64,000 nt of DNA from Maniola hyperantus (GCF_902806685.2 NC_048563.1:2170001-2234000), one strand, 5' to 3'; positions 52,352 through 62,494 are shown, counted from the first letter of the stretch. Numbers and translations: made by a program. Notes: generated from the letters alone by a model not told the origin.

Positions 52352-52767
52352 TAGGGTTCCGTACCTCAAAAGGAAAAACAGAACCCTTATAGGATCACTT
52401 TGTTGTCTATCTGTCTGTCTGTCTGTCAAGAAACCTACAGGGTAACCTAGAATCATGAAATTTGGCACGTAGGTAGATCTTATAGCTGACATTTGGGGAA
52501 AAATCTGAAAACCGTGAATTTTGGGGTTAAATCACACAAAAAAAATTAAATTGTGGTCATGAACTAATAATTAGTATTTTCAACTTTTGAAGTGAGTGAC
52601 TATATCAAGTGGGGTATCATAATTGAAAGGTCTTCACCTGTACATTCTAAAACAGATTTTTATTTATTTTTATGCATCACAGTTTTTGAATTATCGTGCA
52701 AAATGTCGAAAAATACGACTGTAGTACGGAACCCTCATTGCGCGAGCCTGACTCGCACTTGGCCGGT
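52352..52767 (+). mobile_element. A1 element, full length
   Basis: GGTTCCGTACCTCAAAAGG hairpin to CTGACTCGCACTTGGCCGG, joined to the end of A2 without spacer. Confidence 0.85.
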
Positions 52768-52908
52768 TTTTTTAATTTACAGACATACAATGTGTTAATT
52801 TGTAAGTTTAACGTGAGTGAATGTATAAACCTATGACCTTCGTTTGTTTGTTTGTGCGCGCATTACGTCGAAACTACTAACCTATTGACGAAATCAATCT
52901 ATTCATAA

Positions 52909-53090
52909 CTAACTTATGCTCGCGACTTCCTCCGCGTGGACTACACAAATTTCAAACCCCTATTTCACCCCCTTTCGGGTCGAATTTTCAAAAGTCCTTT
53001 CTTAGCGGATGCCTACGTCATCGCTATCTGCATGCCGATCCGTCCAGTGGTTTCAGCTGTGCGTGGATGGATCAGTCAATCAGTTACCTT
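52909..53090 (-). mobile_element. H2 Helitron ending at a poly(G) tract
   Basis: ACTAACTTATGCTCGCGACT to ATCAGTCAATCAGTTACCTT. Its normal 5' end is replaced by the G tract. Confidence 0.75.
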
Positions 53091-53094
53091 AGAG

Positions 53095-53176
53095 GAGGGG
53101 GGTAGGGGGGGGGGGGGGGGGGGGGGGTGGGGGGGGGGGGTAGGGGGGGGGGGGGGGGGGGGGTAGGGGGGGGGGG
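53095..53176 (+). repeat. Poly(G) tract of about 80 nt
   Basis: Runs of up to about 25 G broken only by TA or T. Strong G-quadruplex potential. The apparent proline-rich reverse frame here is an artefact of the run. Exact length is doubtful because such runs are hard to sequence. Confidence 0.8.
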
Positions 53177-53521
53177 TCCGAGATCGGATTAGTGCGGAAG
53201 CAATATCCGAGTTCGGTCCTACTTTTTTAATTTCCGTATTTTCACGGACTCGGATCGGATGAGTGCGTGACCGGCCGTTACGGTTCATGAGATACAACTC
53301 GCTGGCAGACAGACAGGCGCACGGACAGACGGACGGCTTAGTGTAATAATAATAAAAACAAAAAGAAATCCATAATACTTTGTACATACTTAATATGATG
53401 TAGTTTATGGAAATGCAATAAATGAAAATTGAAATTGAAATTGAAATTAATCGCCGCCTGCCACAAGTACTGGTACAAATACTAGTCACTTACTGGGATG
53501 GCCCCAATTTCTACGCACTAT

Positions 53522-53611
53522 CAGCCGTACTCAGAGTCGCTTAATCGTTACATAAATCTATCTCGTTTTAACTCAATTTTAAGTAACGGTTAGCGACTCT
53601 GAGTGCGGCTG
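53522..53611. mobile_element. Short MITE (CAGCCGTACTCAGAGTCGC)
   Basis: CAGCCGTACTCAGAGTCGCT and AGCGACTCTGAGTGCGGCTG are inverted; ~90 bp in all. Confidence 0.75.
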
Positions 53612-53998
53612 TATGTGATGTTGTTTTATCGAAATAAATTTTTATTTTTTTTATTTTTTTAATAGGGATCCTGTGGGCACCCTTTGGATACGCAATCCTA
53701 AAAATGTTACAAGATGCAAACTAAGTAGTTATGAAGGAAGATAGAGCAACATCTCGCTTTTCGTAGATTTTCTCGGTTTTCCTTTGCATCTACATGTGAC
53801 CCCCGCTGACCTTTGACCCTCGGGGGTCAATATGCTGGGGTTATGTAAACCAGACGGGTTGTAATGCACAGTAGTAAAAACTATAAACGTTTGTACTAGA
53901 CTTTAAAAAACACAATTTTTCCTTAAGTTTAGTTAGGGAGAGTATTTTTAACACGGCTAGATGAGACTGGATGGTTATAAGTTTAGCAATCTATATAC

Positions 53999-54121
53999 CG
54001 CGACAGGTTGAGATGGCAATCGGGGTATGAGGCGGGGGGGCGCCGCGCACACCCGCACGTTACTCGTGCTGTGCGGATATGCGGGGCGTTCCCTCCCCGA
54101 TTGCCATTTCGACCTGTCGCG
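53999..54121. mobile_element. MITE GCGACAGG (copy 3)
   Basis: CGCGACAGGTTGAGATGGCA and TGCCATTTCGACCTGTCGCG are inverted. Confidence 0.8.
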
Positions 54122-54137
54122 TACTGTTTACCTATCT

Positions 54138-54477
54138 ATACTTATAATATAAAATTCAAAGTCCTGACTGACTGACATATATATCAACGCACAGCCTAAA
54201 CCGCTGGTCCTAGAGACATGAAATTTTGAGGATGTGTTCTTTGTAAAGAGTAGGTATCCACTAAGAAAGGATTTTTTGAAATTCTACCCCTAAGTGGGTT
54301 AAATGGGGGATGGAAGTTTGTATGAAAGTCCGTCATTTTTGAAGTTATTTGCGTGAAAATTTGTATTTGGGTTTTCGGTAACAAATGAAGAAATATGGAT
54401 TCCAGGATTTTTGGAAATTGAACCTACATCTCAAGTTTTTAAACTCTACCCGAGCGAAGCCGGGGCGGGTCAGCTAG
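54138..54477 (+). mobile_element. Helitron-like element, H3 type, longer copy
   Basis: AATATAAAATTCAAAGTCCT, CACAGCCTAAACCGCTGG, TACCCCTAAGTGGGTTAAAT, then about 120 bp extra, hairpin ACCCGAGCGAAGCCGGGGCG, GGTCAGCTAG. Confidence 0.7.
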
Positions 54478-54744
54478 TAGCTACTTATAATAAAAATGTA
54501 ACTAGATGATTTCTCATTTGTGTATTATTATTACTCTATTATTCGTGTACACTTTATTTGTACCGCTACAAGAAAAAAAATAACAGTAAAAGAACAGAAA
54601 TCACAGACGGAAGTAAGATACAAAAAGGCGACCTTATCGCTTAGTAGCGATCTGTACCAGGCAACCTTAGGAATAGGAAAATATGAGGAAAAACGAAAAA
54701 TAGACTGGCAGGTGGTGTTTAATAATAACTATCCAATAACTACT

Positions 54745-54905
54745 ATTGATTGACTGATCTATCAACGCACAGCTCATACTACTGCACGGATCGGGCTGAA
54801 ATTTGGCATGCAGATAGCTAAATTATGACGTAGACATGATAAAGGATTTTTGGAAATTTAATGCCTAAAACAGGGAGTTGAAAGTGAAGTCCACCTTCCG
54901 TCAGC
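54745..54905 (+). mobile_element. H2 Helitron, degraded
   Basis: GACTGATCTATCAACGCACA, GGCTGAAATTTGGCATGCAG; the 3' end is lost. Confidence 0.6.
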
Positions 54906-54924
54906 GTGACGTTCTTGGTAAAAA

Positions 54925-55157
54925 TAAATAAAAAATCATAATTTTTTTAAAATATTCTCTTTAATAATGAATTTTAGCCCCATAAACTACCACTATACAA
55001 AATATCCCTTCATTTTATTACTACAGTCAAATACCCTATTGCTTTAACATTGAAGAAAAAATTGTGAATGTCTGAGTGTTCTCCATAATGTTCTCAGCGG
55101 TGTGAGCAGTCTATCAATCCGCATTCAACCAGCGTAGTGGACTATGGCCTAAGCATT
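54925..55157 (+). mobile_element. Repeat X followed by SINE-1 tail
   Basis: X: TTTAGCCCCATAAACTACCA, CATTTTATTACTACAGT. SINE-1: TGTTCTCCATAATGTTCTCA, GTAGTGGACTATGGCCTAA. Confidence 0.6.
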
Positions 55158-55317
55158 AAGCTAACAGGAAATCATTGCCCACACATCACATTTCGAAGGT
55201 GTTTTTATTTTTCACTTATTAGCACCGGGCGTCGTGAAACTCTTGGCTCTACTCCAAGACAAAATGTCGTTGACTCTATAGCACAGTAATAGACGAAACC
55301 GCTAATGTTTAGAACTA

Positions 55318-55470
55318 AATAAAAGAGCAACCACCGAGTTTCTTGCTGGTTCTTCTCGGTAGGAAAGGCATTCCGAACCAGTGGTAGATGCATCCGACGA
55401 TTCGAAAGTAGGTAGGTAGGTACTTACTTGTGAAAGTTTACTTGAATAAAAAATATTTATTTATAAATAG
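55318..55470 (+). mobile_element. LINE-F 3' tail
   Basis: AGAGCAACCACCGAGTTTCT, CATTCCGAACCAGTGGTAG, (GTAG)n, AAAAATATTTATTTATAAAT. Confidence 0.65.
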
Positions 55471-55709
55471 TAGGTAGGTAAATTCAGTCAGTCCGCCAGT
55501 CAGTCAAGGGTTTATCTGGGAAGATACCTCAGTACTTCTTGAATGCCTGACTCCTTTGGGGGTGCTGCCCAACGGCTTACGGACTAAAAAACTTCGCACT
55601 TGCATTCATAAACTTTCGCATTTATCATACGTAATGTATGGATTAGTAAGGATATAGATAGTATAGATAACTTAAATTTCACCTGGGCGGAGTGGCGAAC
55701 AAAATCTAG

Positions 55710-55924
55710 TCTAAATATATAAAAGGAAAAGGTGACTAACTGACTGACTGATCTATCGACGTACAGCTCAAACTACTGGACGGATCGGGCTGAAGCATGC
55801 AGATAGCTAGTATGACGTAGGCATCCGCTAAGAAAGGATTTTTGAAAACTCAACCCCTAAAAGGGTGAAATAGGGGTTTGAAATTTGTGTAGTCCACGCG
55901 GGAGAAGTCGCGAGCATAAGCTAG
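55710..55924 (+). mobile_element. H2 Helitron, near complete
   Basis: TCTAAATATATAAAAGG to GCGAGCATAAGCTAG. Preceded directly by CTAG of another copy (GGGCGGAGTGGCGAACAAAA). Confidence 0.8.
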
Positions 55925-55970
55925 TACAAAGACAGGTATACATATTAATTTATGTACTAAGATATACTTA

Positions 55971-56120
55971 GCGTGACAGGTCGAGATAGCAATCGGGATA
56001 TGAGGCAGGGGACGCCCGGCACACCCACATATCATCTGCGCTATCTTGTACCGGGTAAGGGCGGGCGCTGTGCGGGTGTGCGGGGCGTCCCCACCCCGAT
56101 TGTCATCTCAACCTGTCGTG
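55971..56120. mobile_element. MITE GCGACAGG (copy 4)
   Basis: GCGTGACAGGTCGAGATAGC and TTGTCATCTCAACCTGTCGT; GC-rich centre. Confidence 0.75.
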
Positions 56121-56390
56121 TACTATAGATACCTATACCACCCTATAACTACTACTTATTATGTAGTTTACACGTTACGGATACTCATGTAGACACACTG
56201 ACCTTGTCGTCCCTGTGTACTAGACGGCTTTGATAAATTGGCTTACAGCGAAAAGCGAGATAGTCTTAGAGCAACACGTCTTCATCCGCCCGGTTATGCT
56301 AAGCCTGGAAACCTTATGACCGGCGCGGCGGCACTTGTCCTAAAATAGAGGACTAAGTATGTGACTTAGTTTACGGCGACTGCATAGTAT

Positions 56391-56633
56391 CAGAAAATCC
56401 CTCACCACATGGGTGTCTGGTGCACTTCGACCGTAACTATGGAACCAACTCCCATCGGCGGTGTTCCCACTTTATTACAACATGGGGTTATTCAAGGGGC
56501 GGACCAACAAATTCCTAAAAGGCCGGCAACTCATCGGCAGTTCCTCTGGTGCTGCAAATGTTCATGGGCGGCGGTAATCACTTAACATCAGGTGACCCGC
56601 CTGCTTGTTTGCTCGCTATCTCTATAAAAAAAA
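56391..56633 (+). mobile_element. LINE-C 3' end, 120 bp before an exon
   Basis: GGGTGTCTGGTGCACTTCGA, AACATGGGGTTATTCAAGGG, GGCGGCGGTAATCACTTAAC, A-rich tail. Confidence 0.8.
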
Positions 56634-56752
56634 CTCTAAATTGACTGGTCTAAATCTAGTACTATCCTTTAACGCAAGGAGCAATTTTAGAGCTACATTT
56701 TTCTGTATGCCTTTTTCTTCTGTTATATTTATCCAAGTTTCCATCTTTTCAG

Positions 56753-56872
56753 GCAAGTCGCCCTTCTTCCCCGGCGTGGAGGAAGCGGGGGTCGCGAGCG
56801 TGGCCGGCGCTGGCTCACCGTCGGGCCCCGGGGACCAGACACAGGACGTCGTGTCCAGGCTCAGTGCAGCTG
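56753..56872 (+). CDS. orb2: orb2 exon ahead of RRM1 (120 nt)
   Basis: Acceptor CCATCTTTTCAG at 56751-56752 and donor GCTG|GTAAGA at 56872/56873, phase 1 to phase 1. Reads KSPFFPGVEEAGVASVAG, then AGSPSGPGDQTQDVVSRL, SAA. It is GC-rich against an AT-rich background and of Gly/Ser/Pro/Ala composition, a flexible linker preceding the RRMs. Being 120 nt and phase-symmetric, it could be skipped without breaking the frame, as happens to short exons in this region of vertebrate CPEB2-4. It is the common junction for the 22853 exon (GGC) and the candidate 48041 exon (AGC). Confidence 0.75.
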
Positions 56873-56989
56873 GTAAGACACTGACATTAGTTGCTAGGTT
56901 ACTAGTCTGCAAGCAAGTTTTCTTGGGATGATATGCGATATGTTTCCAGATCCTTTCGGATAAAGCTCGACTAAGACAACAATCGCCAA

Positions 56990-57240
56990 GGTCTGTACCC
57001 GTAGGTAGTCGAAATTCCACGAATACGTACAAAGCGATTTGCCTCCTCATTTCTAGTCCGAACCGCCAAGATTTTGAACACCCTTCCAGCATCAGTTTTC
57101 CCCTCTAATTATAATATTGGGTATCTTCAAGTCGAGAGTGAATAGGCATCTTCTAGACAAGCGCGCTCCGTCTTAGGCTGCATCATCACTTGCCACTAGG
57201 TCTGATTGCAGCCAAGCGCTATTGATTAGGATGGAAAGTG
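56990..57240 (+). mobile_element. LINE-B 3' end inside the intron
   Basis: TACAAAGCGATTTGCCTCCT, then reads RTAKILNTLPASVFPSNYNI: the same ORF2 C-terminus as 8985-9312, with a LINE/SINE-3-like tail (GGCTGCATCATCACTTGCCA). Confidence 0.7.
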
Positions 57241-57428
57241 CTGATGTGGCTTTAGATGGGACGCGTTTACCTAGAAGATGCCTACTCACTCCCATTTTAA
57301 AGATCCCGGATTATACTTGATCGGAAATACACGCAGATCTGGTTTTTTGAATTCTGATTATTGATCTGATTTTCCAAAAACCAAATGGTTTTTCTAGATT
57401 ATTTTATCCCGGATTCTCTACATTCCAG

Positions 57429-57557
57429 GGCTATCAATGTGCGTGAGCGCCCTGGGCTCGCCGGCGCGGTCGTCGCCCGTGTCGGCCGGCTCGGAGCACG
57501 GCGAGCGATTCAGCCGGAAAGTCTTCGTTGGCGGACTACCCCCGGACATTGATGAAG
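57429..57557 (+). CDS. orb2: orb2 exon: linker and start of RRM1
   Basis: Acceptor ACATTCCAG|GG at 57428/57429 and donor GATGAAG|GTATTG at 57557/57558, phase 1 to phase 1. Reads SMCVSALGSPARSSPVS, AGSEHGERFSRKVFVGGLPP, DIDE. RKVFVGGLPPDIDE with RNP2 (VFVGGL) opens RRM1 of CPEB2-4/Orb2 proteins and is very highly conserved in that family. The serine/alanine/proline-rich first half is linker. RRM1 contacts the uridine-rich cytoplasmic polyadenylation element in target mRNAs. Confidence 0.95.
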
Positions 57558-58014
57558 GTATTGACTTTTATTTTTTTATTTTTTTTTTTATTTTTTTTTT
57601 ATTTAGACAAAAAAAGCGAATAATTCACACCCACTTCCAGACCAAAGCACTAGACAAAAAGCCGCGACTGGTGTTGGCAGTTTGCAGCCCAAATAGACCG
57701 TACTACTTCCTTCCTTGACTTCCTTGTATACTTGCACAATCATCATCATCATGATCAGCACATTGCTCACTACTGAGCACGAGTCAATAGGCTTATACTC
57801 TGCCATGCTGGCCCAGTACGGATTGGCAGACTTCACTCACTTTTGAGAACATTATGGAGAACTCTCAAGTATGCAGTTTTCTTCACGAAGTTTTTCTGAA
57901 AGATGCGTACCCGGGATCGAACCTTCGACCTCCTGAATAGCGGACGTCTTGACTGCTGGCTTAAAAAAATTGTAATAGAATAAAAAAATTAACTTTGCTG
58001 TGTTACCGTTCCAG
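57558..58014 (+). other. orb2 intron with a SINE-1 copy
   Basis: T-rich run at 57563-57606. SINE-1 in reverse at 57739-57961: (ATC)n, TGAGAACATTATGGAGAACT, GGGATCGAACCTTCGACCTC. Confidence 0.8.
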
Positions 58015-58127
58015 ATGAAATCACATCCTCGTTTCGGCGGTTCGGGCCGCTGGTGGTGGACTGGCCGCACAAGGCTGAGAGCAAGAGTTATTTTCCGCCC
58101 AAGGGATACGCCTTCCTGCTATTCCAA
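58015..58127 (+). CDS. orb2: orb2 exon: RRM1 core
   Basis: Acceptor CCGTTCCAG|AT at 58014/58015, donor TTCCAA|GTGAGT at 58127/58128, phase 1 to phase 0. Reads EITSSFRRFGPLVVDWPHKA, ESKSYFPPKGYAFLLFQ. KGYAFLLF is RNP1 of RRM1 and the WPHKAESKSYFPPKGY stretch is a CPEB2-4 hallmark. All expected residues are present. Splice sites agree with the reading frame on both sides. Confidence 0.97.
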
Positions 58128-58963
58128 GTGAGTTGACCTTCTGCCATATCACACTTCCCAAGGAGTCCATCAGCTAACAAATGGCTTTGCTGTCAATTTT
58201 ACCAGTAACTGATTTGACTATCAGGTCGGGTCTTCTTCTTCATCTTCTTGGCAGAGCGGTCGTGGTCATCACGAAGCAACGTGTTTGAGCATAGGCCACT
58301 TCTCCCTGCTGGCCGACAGCCTGGTACAATCGTGCAAAGGACAGCCCACAGCAGACTTAATTTGGTCGGTCCATCGCATGGGTGACCTTCCTCGTCCTCT
58401 GGTGCCCTCCACCTTGCCCTGCACGACAAGACGCTTGATGGAGTCACTCTATCTACTGTCAGGTCTATATACTGTCTATGAGCCAGCCAAGTATGTCACG
58501 TATGGCTGGGTGACAAGGAACCCAGAACTTTGGTTGCCGTTGTCGGTTCAACGGCTCTCCGAGAGCTATGGTTCTCAACCCTTATTTTTTTTGGTGTTTT
58601 GGGTGAATAAAGGATATATTTATTTACTTTCTACACGTTTGCCTTATAGGATTTCATACCTATCCTATCCCTATCTAACCCTTTTAGGTTCGATTCAGAA
58701 CATTAGCAGCGGTCAAAGCCAAATTTTTCATTTTTTTTCTCGGTACCTTGTGCTTTACATATTATGGCGAACGTAGACGTCAATATGCTTCGTAAAATTG
58801 CTCTAACTCGACCTTTAAAGGATGAATTTTCAAAAAAAAATTCTTAGTGCTGATCCACGTTATAAAGAACTGATGTACAAAACTTCATGCATCTACGCAG
58901 CGGTTTAAGATGCGTGTTGCCTCTTAAAGAATTTTATTCAGTAGATTATTTCGTAAATTCCAG
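58128..58963 (+). other. orb2 intron with an RTE-like LINE fragment
   Basis: 58216-58465 on the reverse strand reads GRGRSPMRWTDQIKS and nearby RTE-type C-terminal sequence. A 163-codon forward frame at 58285-58776 is the antisense of this remnant and is not a gene. Confidence 0.75.
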
Positions 58964-59174
58964 GATGAAAGTTCAGTAGCAGCCTTGATGGAGGCTTGCA
59001 TCACAGACGACGACAAACTTTACCTTTGCGTGTCCTCTCCCACCATCCGCGACAAGCCGGTGCAGATCAGGCCCTGGAGGCTAGCCGACGCAGACTTTGT
59101 GCTGGACGCCAGCATGCCTCTCGATCCCAGGAAGACTGTCTTCGTTGGAGGAGTTCCACGCCCTTTGAAAGCTG
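58964..59174 (+). CDS. orb2: orb2 exon: end of RRM1, linker, start of RRM2
   Basis: Acceptor AAATTCCAG|GA at 58963/58964, donor AAAGCTG|GTAAGA at 59174/59175, phase 0 to phase 1. Reads DESSVAALMEACITDDDKLY, LCVSSPTIRDKPVQIRPWRL, ADADFVLDASMPLDPRKTVF, VGGVPRPLKA. KLYLCVSSPTIRDKPVQIRPW closes RRM1, and TVFVGGVPRPLKA with RNP2 opens RRM2. The family's fixed spacing between the RRMs is kept. Confidence 0.97.
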
Positions 59175-59471
59175 GTAAGAATCTCTCCATACCATCGTGA
59201 ATTTTTGAGTTCCGACGTTAAAGAATTACTTGCAATGCATCTTGATTCTTGATGCTAATTTAATCCTGGATCCTGAGAAAAAAGGTAGTGGTTGAAATTC
59301 TCTTGGATTTTTGGAAAAAGTGTCGGACCTATTGCAAATTGGGAGGATTTTTCAAAAGTATTCGGGGAATTTCATACTTCATTTCGGTCACACCACGTTC
59401 TGAAGGTTTGCAAATGGATATCTTCTTATCCTAATTAAAATAAATAAATAAAATATGTTTCTGGTTTCCAG

Positions 59472-59557
59472 TGGAGCTGGCGATGATCATGGACCGGCTG
59501 TACGGCGGAGTCTGTTACGCCGGCATCGACACCGACCCTGAGCTCAAGTACCCCAAG
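59472..59557 (+). CDS. orb2: orb2 exon: RRM2 (first half)
   Basis: Acceptor GGTTTCCAG|TG at 59471/59472, donor CCCAAG|GTGAGG at 59557/59558, phase 1 to phase 0. Reads VELAMIMDRLYGGVCYAGID, TDPELKYPK, identical in type to CPEB2-4: helix 1 and strand 2 of RRM2. Confidence 0.97.
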
Positions 59558-60127
59558 GTGAGGAAGGTTTCATACGAGGAGGTTTTACGTGACAATTTTT
59601 TTGTTTAAAGTAAGGCCCCAACACTGTTCGCCCAACGTGTGGATCGGGAAATCAGTACTGCCCCAATGTTGGCTAAGCTAATTTCCTGATCCACACAACG
59701 AACTGTGTCAGTGTCGGAAGAACACGGTTGGGCAAACAGTGTCGGAGCCAACGTGTGAAGCTGGCGTGACAGCTCAGTATAGCCGGTTCCACAGATGATA
59801 CTACCACGGTCAGTATAAATTGGCAGTTGCGGATTTCCATTCTGATTGTGGACTTATCGGAAAACGTGGAAGATCCCTCATTAGGTGGACGGATGACATC
59901 AAGCGAGTCTGCGGGAGCCACTGGATGACAGCGGTGCAGGACCGTGGCGTGTGGAAGACCTTACAAGAGACGTATGTCCAGCAGTAGACGTCTAGTCTAT
60001 AGGTTGACGTTGATGATTGTGGTATAATGAACTTTTTATGTCAGAAAAGAGCAACTGCTGAGTTTCTTGCCGGGTGTTTCAGTGGAGTGGAGTGGATAGT
60101 AAAAGATGAATACTTTTGTGTGTTCAG
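59558..60127 (+). other. orb2 intron with a MITE and an RTE scrap
   Basis: 59612-59755: inverted repeat element (ACACTGTTCGCCCAACGTGT / CACGGTTGGGCAAACAGTGT). 59846-60020: RTE-like 3' end (GTGGAAGATCCCTCATTAGG, TGGACGGATGACATCAAGCG, CAGCAGTAGACGTCTAG). About 60040-60080: LINE-F-like scrap. Confidence 0.7.
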
Positions 60128-60229
60128 GGCGCGGGTCGCGTGGCGTTCTCCAACCAGCAGTCGTACATCGCGGCCATCTCCGCGCGCTTCGTGCAGCTGC
60201 AGCATGGCGATATCGACAAGAGAGTAGAG
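60128..60229 (+). CDS. orb2: orb2 exon: RRM2 (second half)
   Basis: Acceptor GTGTTCAG|GG at 60127/60128, donor GTAGAG|GTGAGA at 60229/60230, phase 0 to phase 0, 34 codons. Reads GAGRVAFSNQQSYIAAISAR, FVQLQHGDIDKRVE. GAGRVAFSN is RNP1 of RRM2. Confidence 0.97.
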
Positions 60230-60400
60230 GTGAGATATTCATTATGTAGGATATAAACAATGGTCGATGTACAATATTTCTTGTCGGCCACTGAACAATT
60301 ATTGTGTAAGAGAGAGCTGTATACTAGCTCGACTCAGTGATGTAGGCTTAACTTCACACTATGTTATTTATCTTATAACAACACTTTAATGTATTTCCAG

Positions 60401-60505
60401 GTGAAACCGTACGTCCTCGACGATCAGATGTGTGACGAGTGCGCCGGCGCGCGCTGCGGCTCCAAGTTCGCGCCCTTCTTCTGCGCCAACGTCACTTGCT
60501 TGCAG
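60401..60505 (+). CDS. orb2: orb2 exon: RRM2 end and first zinc ligands of the ZZ domain
   Basis: Acceptor TATTTCCAG|GT at 60400/60401, donor TTGCAG|GTAATG at 60505/60506, phase 0 to phase 0, 35 codons. Reads VKPYVLDDQMCDECAGARCG, SKFAPFFCANVTCLQ. The CxxC (CDEC) and the following cysteines are zinc ligands of the CPEB-type ZZ domain, a cross-brace fold used in protein contacts in the polyadenylation complex. Confidence 0.97.
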
Positions 60506-60671
60506 GTAATGCGATACAACATAAACACCCCCCCTTTTGTTCTGGTGACTTCTGCCATTCTAACAGCCCCTCCCTCCATCCTCTAGATGGGTGAGACATC
60601 CATCTCACCGTTAGTTTCACTAACTGTACGCATCTCTTTAGACTGTGGTTGTATGTCTTTTTTTTTTGCAG

Positions 60672-60788
60672 TACTATTGCGAGCACTGCTGGGCGACGAT
60701 CCACTCTCGCCCGGGCCGCGAGTTCCACAAACCCCTCGTGAAGGAGGGAGCCGACCGCCCCCGGGCAGTGCCCTTCCGTTGGTGTTAG
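60672..60788 (+). CDS. orb2: orb2 last coding exon: ZZ domain and stop
   Basis: Acceptor TTTTTTTTGCAG|TA at 60671/60672; TAG at 60786-60788. Reads YYCEHCWATIHSRPGREFHK, PLVKEGADRPRAVPFRWC. YYCEHCW and the two histidines (IHS, FHK) complete the zinc-binding set. The protein ends FRWC where vertebrate CPEB2-4 end in a similar FRW- tail. The last codons and the stop are copied twice at 101-bp steps in the 3' UTR. Confidence 0.97.
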   Translation, partial: YYCEHCWATIHSRPGREFHKPLVKEGADRPRAVPFRWC

Positions 60789-61060
60789 AGGGGAAATTGG
60801 GAGAATACTGGGGGACGACCGGGGAACGCGGGGGACTAGTAGTGTGTGATTTGGGGAGTACGGGAGACAAGCCCTTGCGCTGGTGTTAGATGAGGAAACT
60901 GGGGGTAACTTAGGGGAACTGGGAGAAGACTTGAGGATAAGCGGAGGGTGTGATTTGGGGAATGAATACAAGCCCTGCTGTTGGTGTTAGAGGGGGAAAC
61001 TGGGGGAAGTCTGGGGGACAATGGGGGTAAAGGGGATAACTAGTTTATGATTTGGGGATT
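60770..61060 (+). repeat. 101-bp G-rich tandem repeat starting at the stop codon (3 copies)
   Basis: GGTGTTAG (the last codons and the stop) lies at 60781, 60882 and 60983, exactly 101 bp apart, preceded by CCCTTCCGTT, CCCTTGCGCT and CCCTGCTGTT. Each is followed by AGGGG-type runs and, about 60 bp on, GTGATTTGGGGA. G runs of 3-6 are frequent. Confidence 0.85.
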
Positions 61061-61373
61061 ATTTTGAGGGGAAAGATTTTAAGTTCTAAGTAAGAGGTAG
61101 GGGAATGAAAAATTGAATGATGAGAAATTTCGCTGATTAGGGGAATCGAATGGGGAGTAAATTGAGTGAAAAAGGGGACGACGGATCAGCTCAGGATGTT
61201 TTATTTGGAACCAAATAGTATTTTTTCCAGTGTGAAGATAAAAGTTTTGAGGGGTAATGTGAATATGGAATTTGTGGGTGATGTAAATGGTAGAAGAAAG
61301 AGGGTTTAAAGGGACAGGACGTTTGTCAATAATTTCTTGTAAATCAAATCACACACTACTAAACACCCTCTGT

Positions 61374-61545
61374 GTTTGCAGAATAGAGTATTTCTACCAA
61401 ATTGGTTGCGATTACTCTACTCTGGCCACACAGTTATCCCTCGGTGTTGCCAGAATAAAGTTCGTCTACCAAATTGGTAGCACCGAACTTTATCCTCGCA
61501 ACACTGGTTACTTCGGTAGAGTAACTCGGAGAATTATGTAGTAGA
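61374..61545. repeat. Nested hairpin element in the 3' region
   Basis: GTTGCCAGAATAAAGTTCG pairs with CGAACTTTATCCTCGCAAC around a palindromic TACCAAATTGGTA. An outer AGAGTATTTCTACCAAATTG lies to the left. Related ATTCTACCAATTGGTAG is at about 61970. Confidence 0.65.
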
Positions 61546-62494
61546 AAAATAACTTAATAGTTGCGGTCCTTGACCTTAGATATTTACAAGATTTTTTCAC
61601 TTAAGGTGCGTTGTTGTTTGCAATACGCCATTTTGTCACATTTTACACTGTGTTTCGAACAGTTCCACTTTCTAGAATAATACACAGCTTTTTAGTACCT
61701 GTAGTGGAAATGTGACGAAATGCATATTGTATATCGCCTCCGGATATGACAAAATCACTGATTAGTCGAAATTTGGCCGCCATTTTGAGGTGTTGCCGTT
61801 TTAGGAAATATTAATTAAAGCAACATTATCCAAACGTAATGTTAAGCAAAATATATAGAATTCAAGTACAAGCCGATTGACTCTTCAAATTTTCTCTGGT
61901 GTTTACCAGCTTAGGAAAAAAATACGAATTTGGTGGAATTTTCTCTAGTGTTCCAGAGAAATTCTACCAATTGGTAGGTTTTTCGACGAGAGAGAATTTG
62001 AAGGGATACTTCGATTTAAGCAAAATGTGTATTCAAAAACTTAGCTAGTTGTCAGTTTGTCGTTTGTGGATAAGCTCTATTACGTCTTAGTGGCGCATCT
62101 CGACAAAAATGTCGCAGCGCTTACGCAACATTTTGTCGTGGGTGCGTACGCTCATTTATCGTAAGATATTATTAAAATAAGACATAAGTGAATCACATTT
62201 CTCAAAAGGATAAAAAATATTGTACCTGTTGTAGCTAGAGTGAATTTTCTATTTTCCCGAGTTAGTTTTGAGTTTTTTGGATATTGTTGCGATTTGTCTC
62301 GAATCTAATCTAGTATTTTCGTCGACTATTTGTCATTAATCGTTGTTAAGGCTCGTTTTCATTGGTCGATTTCACGGTCGATATACGGCATGCGAGGACC
62401 CTCCGCAGGTGGGATGATGACTTTAGAAAAAATTACATGGTCAAAAATCTAGTAATAACTTTGGACGGTAACTAGACTTCAGTATACAGGTTAT

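Noticed and set aside
53076..53489. Proline-rich reverse frame
   Set aside because: Product of the poly(G) tract, not a protein gene.
56622..57092. 156-codon reverse open frame
   Set aside because: Antisense of the orb2 exon at 56753 and of LINE-B; caused by the GC-rich coding exon.
58285..58776. 163-codon forward open frame in an orb2 intron
   Set aside because: The opposite strand at 58216-58465 carries RTE-type reverse transcriptase remnants; the forward frame is their antisense and has no recognisable features.
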